Positions 60,069 through 64,000 of a DNA stretch of 64,000 nt are shown in pieces; position 1 is the stretch's first letter, and each line of letters starts with the position of its first letter. A program made the translations under genes and the position numbers. The notes under the pieces were generated by a model that was not told where the DNA came from, ran no database searches, and worked only from the letters and a program-made list of their open reading frames with translations. Source of the DNA: Parapedobacter sp051400755 (GTDB taxonomy: Bacteria > Bacteroidota > Bacteroidia > Sphingobacteriales > Sphingobacteriaceae); NCBI RefSeq assembly GCF_051400755.1, contig NZ_JBLFFL010000003.1:248001-312000 (forward strand). The letters are read 5' to 3'.

Positions 60069-62195
60069 TTAATCCAGGATGGTGGATATGGAATCCATTA
60101 CCTTCCTGCTTTCGTCGTCTTTAAATGCCGCCTTGCCAGTCTCCAGCGTTTTCTTCAGCAAACCCTTATCCTTCGCTTCCATCTCTGTTTTTTGCAATCC
60201 CGTTGAAAGACCTGACAAAAAGGCCACCCGATACCGCGCGGTCATTGATTCATCCTTAAACCGATCGGTAGCCGCGAGGATATCGGATACCTGTCCGCTC
60301 GAACCTGACACATAACCGAAATCCTCGATAAACCGGACGCGGCCATCATCTTCCTGCTCAAAAAAACCGGCTTTCGTCAGTTGGGCTAACAGCTCGGCCG
60401 AAGAACCCGGTTCAGCGCTCAGCACCGCCTTCCGAAACCACCCATCGTCTGCATGGTTGACCGCAGCATGTGCAAGCGCGGCCACCGAACGGTCATCGGC
60501 AAACTGGCCTGCGCTGAGCACGGCCTGGAAAGCCGTATGCGCCACCGGATCATCCACCCGTTTGAGCAATTCGTCCCGGCACTCGGGAAATCGCTCCGCT
60601 ACCATGACGGCATGCCTGCGGACATTCGCCTCTTCATCGTTTAGCGCCTGTTTAACCACGGAAGCAGACAAGGCATCCAGCCCTTCCAATACATAGAAAG
60701 CATGCAGGCGCGTCCGGGGATCCTGATGGGTACGGAACAGCTGCTCGATGGCTGGAACGGTCGACTTATCCTGGCGCTCAATCAACAGCCGCTGCGCTTG
60801 TATACGCCACCAATGATCGGCATGCGACAGTACCGCTACCAGTTCCGCGGCGGTCTTCTCCCCCAATTTAGGGTTCCCATAGTCCTTGGGACGATGCCCT
60901 TCCGGAAAAATGCGGTAAATCCTACCATACTGATTGCCCTGCTCGAAATCCATATCGGTTTTCAGCTCTTCCGGTATCGATACCGGTGTTTCGATGTGCT
61001 GGCGGTACATGTCTACCACATAGAGGGCACCCTCAGGCCCTACGCAGAAATTGACCGGCCTGAACCAGGGATCAGTCGACGTGAGAAACTCGCTTTCCAG
61101 TTCACTTTCGTGACGATGTGCCGTAAAGAAAGGGCCTTTACCGGTCGATTCCACCACATCGCGATGCACCAGATTGCATGAGACTTCCCCGGTAAACACA
61201 TTGCCATAAAATGCATCTGGAAACAAGTTCGCGTTATACATCGTCCCGCCGGAGGCTCCCGTAAAATGTCCTTCGATGTATTCGACGCGGTCCAGCCCCG
61301 ATGCATCGTACTGCTCCTGGCGTTGCTTGCTACGCTCCACTCGCCAATACGGGGGTTCGCTCGCCTGGAAGACACGAAGGTCATGCGCATAGATATTCGC
61401 TGTGGCCGCGTAGGAAGGCAGGTGTTCATGTCTTTTGAGGTATCGCCAGGGCATCGGGGCAGTCTGGATATGCAAGGTATTCTGCGTAAAGAAACGGTTG
61501 CCCCAGTCGTCCAAAGCCAACCCAAATTGCCCGGCACCGGACTCCACTTCGACCAAATTCTTATCGAGCCGGAACCGGAAATCCCCTCCGGCAACCGAAA
61601 GTGCGGGCAGATCGGGGCGCCTGGTGAAGGTCACCTCCCCGCGCTGTCCGTTATTGTTGGCGTAGATCCAGTTGTCTACCCCATAGCGTAAATTCGTAAT
61701 CTGCGCTTCCGAATTATTTTCAAAAAATCCAGTAAAGAGCACTTCCCGGCTATCCGCAACATCGTCCCCTGTTGTATCTTTTAAGAACAGGATATCAGGG
61801 GCCGAGGTGACGATAAGCCCGCCGCCCCAGGGCAGCACACTGGTGACATCGGGCAGACCCTCCGCAAAAACCGTTGTTTCATCGATACGACCATCGCCGT
61901 CCGCGTCTTTCAAGACCTTAATCTTTCCCCTTCCTTTGCCGGGTTCCGGTTTGTAGGGGTAGTCGCCCATTTCCACCACGTACATGCGGCCTTCCTCATC
62001 GAACACCAAATCGATCGGATCCATCACCTGCGGCTCGGCGGCGAAGACCTCCATCTCAAATCCCGATTTCAACGCGAAGGCATCCAAGGCCTCATCGGGC
62101 GGTAGCGCCCCCTCGTATCTTGTCCCTGTACATGCGCCCAAGCACATGACGGACATCCCCAAAAATTCAACATACTGACGAAACGTTATCTTCAT
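60069..62195 (-). CDS. PVC-type dehydrogenase-like lipoprotein with HEAT-like repeats
   Basis: 708-residue lipoprotein (lipobox MCLGAC, about Cys21). The N-terminal 450 residues form a beta-propeller of the membrane-bound dehydrogenase / glucose-sorbosone type: FEMEVFAAEPQVMDPIDLVF, GRMYVVEMGDYPYKPEPG, IKVLKDADGDGRIDETTVFA, LRYGVDNWIYANNNGQ, GALYVVDMYRQHIETP. A helical HEAT-like region follows (about 460-700, HADHWWRIQAQRLLIERQD, NDEEANVRRHAVMVAERFP). The cytochrome c domain (CxxCH) that many family members carry at the end is absent, which fits a role for the HiPIP encoded just downstream as electron acceptor (inference). Confidence 0.87.
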   Translation of the reverse strand: MKITFRQYVEFLGMSVMCLGACTGTRYEGALPPDEALDAFALKSGFEMEVFAAEPQVMDPIDLVFDEEGRMYVVEMGDYPYKPEPGKGRGKIKVLKDADGDGRIDETTVFAEGLPDVTSVLPWGGGLIVTSAPDILFLKDTTGDDVADSREVLFTGFFENNSEAQITNLRYGVDNWIYANNNGQRGEVTFTRRPDLPALSVAGGDFRFRLDKNLVEVESGAGQFGLALDDWGNRFFTQNTLHIQTAPMPWRYLKRHEHLPSYAATANIYAHDLRVFQASEPPYWRVERSKQRQEQYDASGLDRVEYIEGHFTGASGGTMYNANLFPDAFYGNVFTGEVSCNLVHRDVVESTGKGPFFTAHRHESELESEFLTSTDPWFRPVNFCVGPEGALYVVDMYRQHIETPVSIPEELKTDMDFEQGNQYGRIYRIFPEGHRPKDYGNPKLGEKTAAELVAVLSHADHWWRIQAQRLLIERQDKSTVPAIEQLFRTHQDPRTRLHAFYVLEGLDALSASVVKQALNDEEANVRRHAVMVAERFPECRDELLKRVDDPVAHTAFQAVLSAGQFADDRSVAALAHAAVNHADDGWFRKAVLSAEPGSSAELLAQLTKAGFFEQEDDGRVRFIEDFGYVSGSSGQVSDILAATDRFKDESMTARYRVAFLSGLSTGLQKTEMEAKDKGLLKKTLETGKAAFKDDESRKVMDSISTILD

Positions 62196-62209
62196 AGTTT
62201 GCTAGATTA

Positions 62210-63508
62210 TCAGCTAAAAAGCGGATTAGGAATTTTAATCAGATCGGCGATCTCCCTTCCTTGATAGGTATACCGAGCCAGGGTATACAGAAATCCATCG
62301 TCGCCAACGGCAATTGCATTGACATAGGAAGGCCGGCTGCCATCGGGGTAAAATATCGGTCCATGGTCGGTGTACCGCCGTTCGGGGATATGATACGTGA
62401 CCAAGTGCAGGTTTTCCACGCCCTTGGCGCCTCCTTTTGCGATCAGATCTTGGCCTTTTACCCGTTGCCCGTCTTCATATACGGGTCCGCCGGTGAGGTA
62501 ATAGATGGTATGCCCATCAGGTCCCAGTTGGAATCCCAGGTATCCATAGCTGAACTGGTCGTACATGCCACTCCGCTGGGAGGCCGCAGAGGTCAGCCGC
62601 TGTACCAGCTCGATTGACGGGACATTGGGATCAAAACGGAATAAATACCCCGAGTTGCCATGTATCCCGTAGGCCACCTGTTCGGGCGAGTACCAGAAAA
62701 TTTTGCGCCAATTGTATGCCATACTCCCAGGATGGGTAGGGTCATAACTTCCGAAATAGTCGAGTTTCAGCTCCACCTCAAGCTTCCGGATAGCCCGCGC
62801 GCCGGGGTCATACGCAAAAATATCCCCATCGGCTGTGGTGAAATAAACTTTTCCATCGGTGGGATTCACCAGTAGCGAACGGCACAACGTCCGGAAGTCA
62901 TGACCGGGGTCACCTGCTTCACCACGTTCGGACACGGGGTCCACGCGGTGTACGGATCGATTTTCAACATCGTAATGGACGAAATACCCGGTCGGCCACG
63001 TGATGCCGAACAGCTGCCCGCGCTGCGCATCCATCGTCATGGCCACGAACCCTTCCCCCTCCGGTGCGGTGCACAGCTCTTCAAACGCCCCACTGCCCAG
63101 GTCGTAGGACAAGAAATGTCCGCCGGGGTAGGGAGCTATCCCGGCAGGCAAATTTTTAGGCAACCGTTCCATCCCATTGACCATCTCGTAATAACCCACA
63201 TGCGTGGACAGGTAGAGTTTCCCCCTGTATTCGTAAAACCGGGAGTGGGATTTTCCCTGCGCAACTGCATGTTGACCGGCCTCGCCGCAGATTTCCGTGA
63301 GGTCGGCCAACAGCGACGTCTCATCCGACTGCGGATCGTACACAAACATCTTCCCACCCTCATCAACCTGTTCGGACGACAGGATATAATAAATCCGGCC
63401 ATCACCTGCTTTGGAAATCGCATTATACGTGTCATGGGCAATCGCAAACCCTGAATAGTATGGTTGCGCAATCAATGCCTCTTGCTTCGGCTTGTCAAGT
63501 ATTATCAT
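62210..63508 (-). CDS. Beta-propeller-like protein of unknown function
   Basis: 432 residues. Repeated units such as DGRIYYILSSEQ, GKLYLSTHVGYYE, TDGKVYFTTADGDIFAYD, DGHTIYYLTGG and DGFLYTLARYTY suggest a six- or seven-bladed propeller. No signal peptide is seen, and only 19 bases separate it from the preceding susD, so an upstream extension is impossible. It may be cytoplasmic, or the true export signal may be unusual. It lies 14 bases before the dehydrogenase-like gene and belongs to the same transcript. No named family is recognised. Confidence 0.75.
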   Translation of the reverse strand: MIILDKPKQEALIAQPYYSGFAIAHDTYNAISKAGDGRIYYILSSEQVDEGGKMFVYDPQSDETSLLADLTEICGEAGQHAVAQGKSHSRFYEYRGKLYLSTHVGYYEMVNGMERLPKNLPAGIAPYPGGHFLSYDLGSGAFEELCTAPEGEGFVAMTMDAQRGQLFGITWPTGYFVHYDVENRSVHRVDPVSERGEAGDPGHDFRTLCRSLLVNPTDGKVYFTTADGDIFAYDPGARAIRKLEVELKLDYFGSYDPTHPGSMAYNWRKIFWYSPEQVAYGIHGNSGYLFRFDPNVPSIELVQRLTSAASQRSGMYDQFSYGYLGFQLGPDGHTIYYLTGGPVYEDGQRVKGQDLIAKGGAKGVENLHLVTYHIPERRYTDHGPIFYPDGSRPSYVNAIAVGDDGFLYTLARYTYQGREIADLIKIPNPLFS

Positions 63509-63527
63509 ATCAATTCAGCTATTATCA

Positions 63528-64000
63528 TTACTGTCCTTCTTCCACCGCTTCAAGGGGAGGCTGATTATTTTCGGCACCCACATATCCCTTATTTTGGTTG
63601 ATTCTGCCCAGCGTATTCGCCGTGATGATGTTGTCATCGATGGGCCATTGAAAATGGTAGGGCTCGATCCGGGGGTTCTGACCCAGGACGTTCAGATCGC
63701 TATAATGCGCATAAAAATTATTCAAATTACGCACGCGGTCATAAAACCAGTTATGCTGGTGAAGATTTTCTAAGGTGTAGCCACGTTCATTACGGGCCGC
63801 AAGAATGTAGGAAACGCGGTTCAATTCATTTTGCCGGGGTTCTTCTGCAAATAATTCCCGCGCCCGTTCATCAAACAGGAAATCGATGGTCACTTGGGCA
63901 CCGCTGATCGGCGGCGCCCCCGCCCGGCCCCTCACAGCATTGATGTCTTGAGCAGCCAGCTCCGGCTGACCCAACCAAAGATAAGCCTCCGCCCGCAACA
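63528..64000 (-). CDS. SusD/RagB-family lipoprotein, C-terminal part only
   Basis: The last 157 or so residues of a SusD-like protein; the gene continues beyond the right edge. The C-terminal RagB signature is clear: MRAEAYLWLGQPELAAQDIN, VRGRAGAPPISGAQVTIDFL, FDERARELFAEEPRQNELNR, and FQWPIDDNIITANTLGRINQ near the end. A partner SusC is expected just outside the window. This would be a second SusCD pair in the amino-sugar locus, besides that at 53462-58239. Confidence 0.93.
   Translation of the reverse strand, partial: LRAEAYLWLGQPELAAQDINAVRGRAGAPPISGAQVTIDFLFDERARELFAEEPRQNELNRVSYILAARNERGYTLENLHQHNWFYDRVRNLNNFYAHYSDLNVLGQNPRIEPYHFQWPIDDNIITANTLGRINQNKGYVGAENNQPPLEAVEEGQ

Noticed and set aside
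1..64000. CRISPR arrays, insertion sequences, prophage or integrase genes
   Set aside because: No regularly spaced direct repeats, transposase motifs or phage-like proteins were seen on either strand.

Overview
The window comes from a member of the phylum Bacteroidetes, most likely the Sphingobacteriaceae (a Parapedobacter- or Olivibacter-like organism; the genus is a guess). The evidence is three complete SusC/SusD pairs plus part of another SusD, the type IX secretion translocon gene sprA, an ECF sigma / FecR / STN-SusC signalling cassette, a GH3-family protein, a fused malic enzyme, and promoters of the Bacteroidetes TTTG / TAnnTTTG type in front of several genes. No CRISPR array, insertion sequence, phage gene, tRNA or rRNA was found.

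Layout. 1-3057: a LacI-type regulator (cut by the left edge) diverges from a secreted GH92 alpha-mannosidase. 3054-8549 (minus strand): a small beta-barrel protein, pnp, rpsO, a NagX-like membrane acyltransferase and a methyltransferase. 8550-8854: an AT-rich control region with two 19-bp palindromes, a hairpin and a good promoter. 8855-17846 (plus): a chitin/GlcNAc-type polysaccharide utilisation locus with a ROK regulator, SusC, SusD, an M81 (MlrC-like) lipoprotein and a GH18 chitinase. 17847-18144: a probable small RNA gene with its own -7 box and a strong terminator. 18145-23118 (minus): DUF1800, DUF1501 and aminopeptidase P genes. 23195-36942: an HExxH protein, GH3, dacB, maeB, ruvA and the 7-kb sprA. 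37058-46928 (minus): a complete ECF sigma / anti-sigma / SusC / SusD / two-lectin cassette without enzymes, apparently more AT-rich than its surroundings. 47074-64000 (minus): a large amino-sugar locus with a SusD (cut by the right edge), a beta-propeller protein, a sorbosone-dehydrogenase-like lipoprotein, a HiPIP, a ceramidase-like protein, SusC, SusD, a Tat-exported Gfo/Idh oxidoreductase, an MFS sugar transporter, nagA, nagB and a GNAT-nitrilase fusion.

How the genes may work together (inference): the GH92, GH18, ROK, NagX-like, NagA, NagB and MFS genes all fit the use of GlcNAc-containing glycans such as chitin and N-glycans. The rightmost locus adds periplasmic redox proteins (Gfo/Idh, HiPIP, sorbosone-dehydrogenase-like) to an amino-sugar pathway. 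This could mean oxidative processing of the glycoside before uptake and is the most interesting metabolic hypothesis here. The most interesting nucleic-acid feature is the unassigned small transcript at about 17937-18133, whose 5' end repeats the 5' arm of its own terminator.
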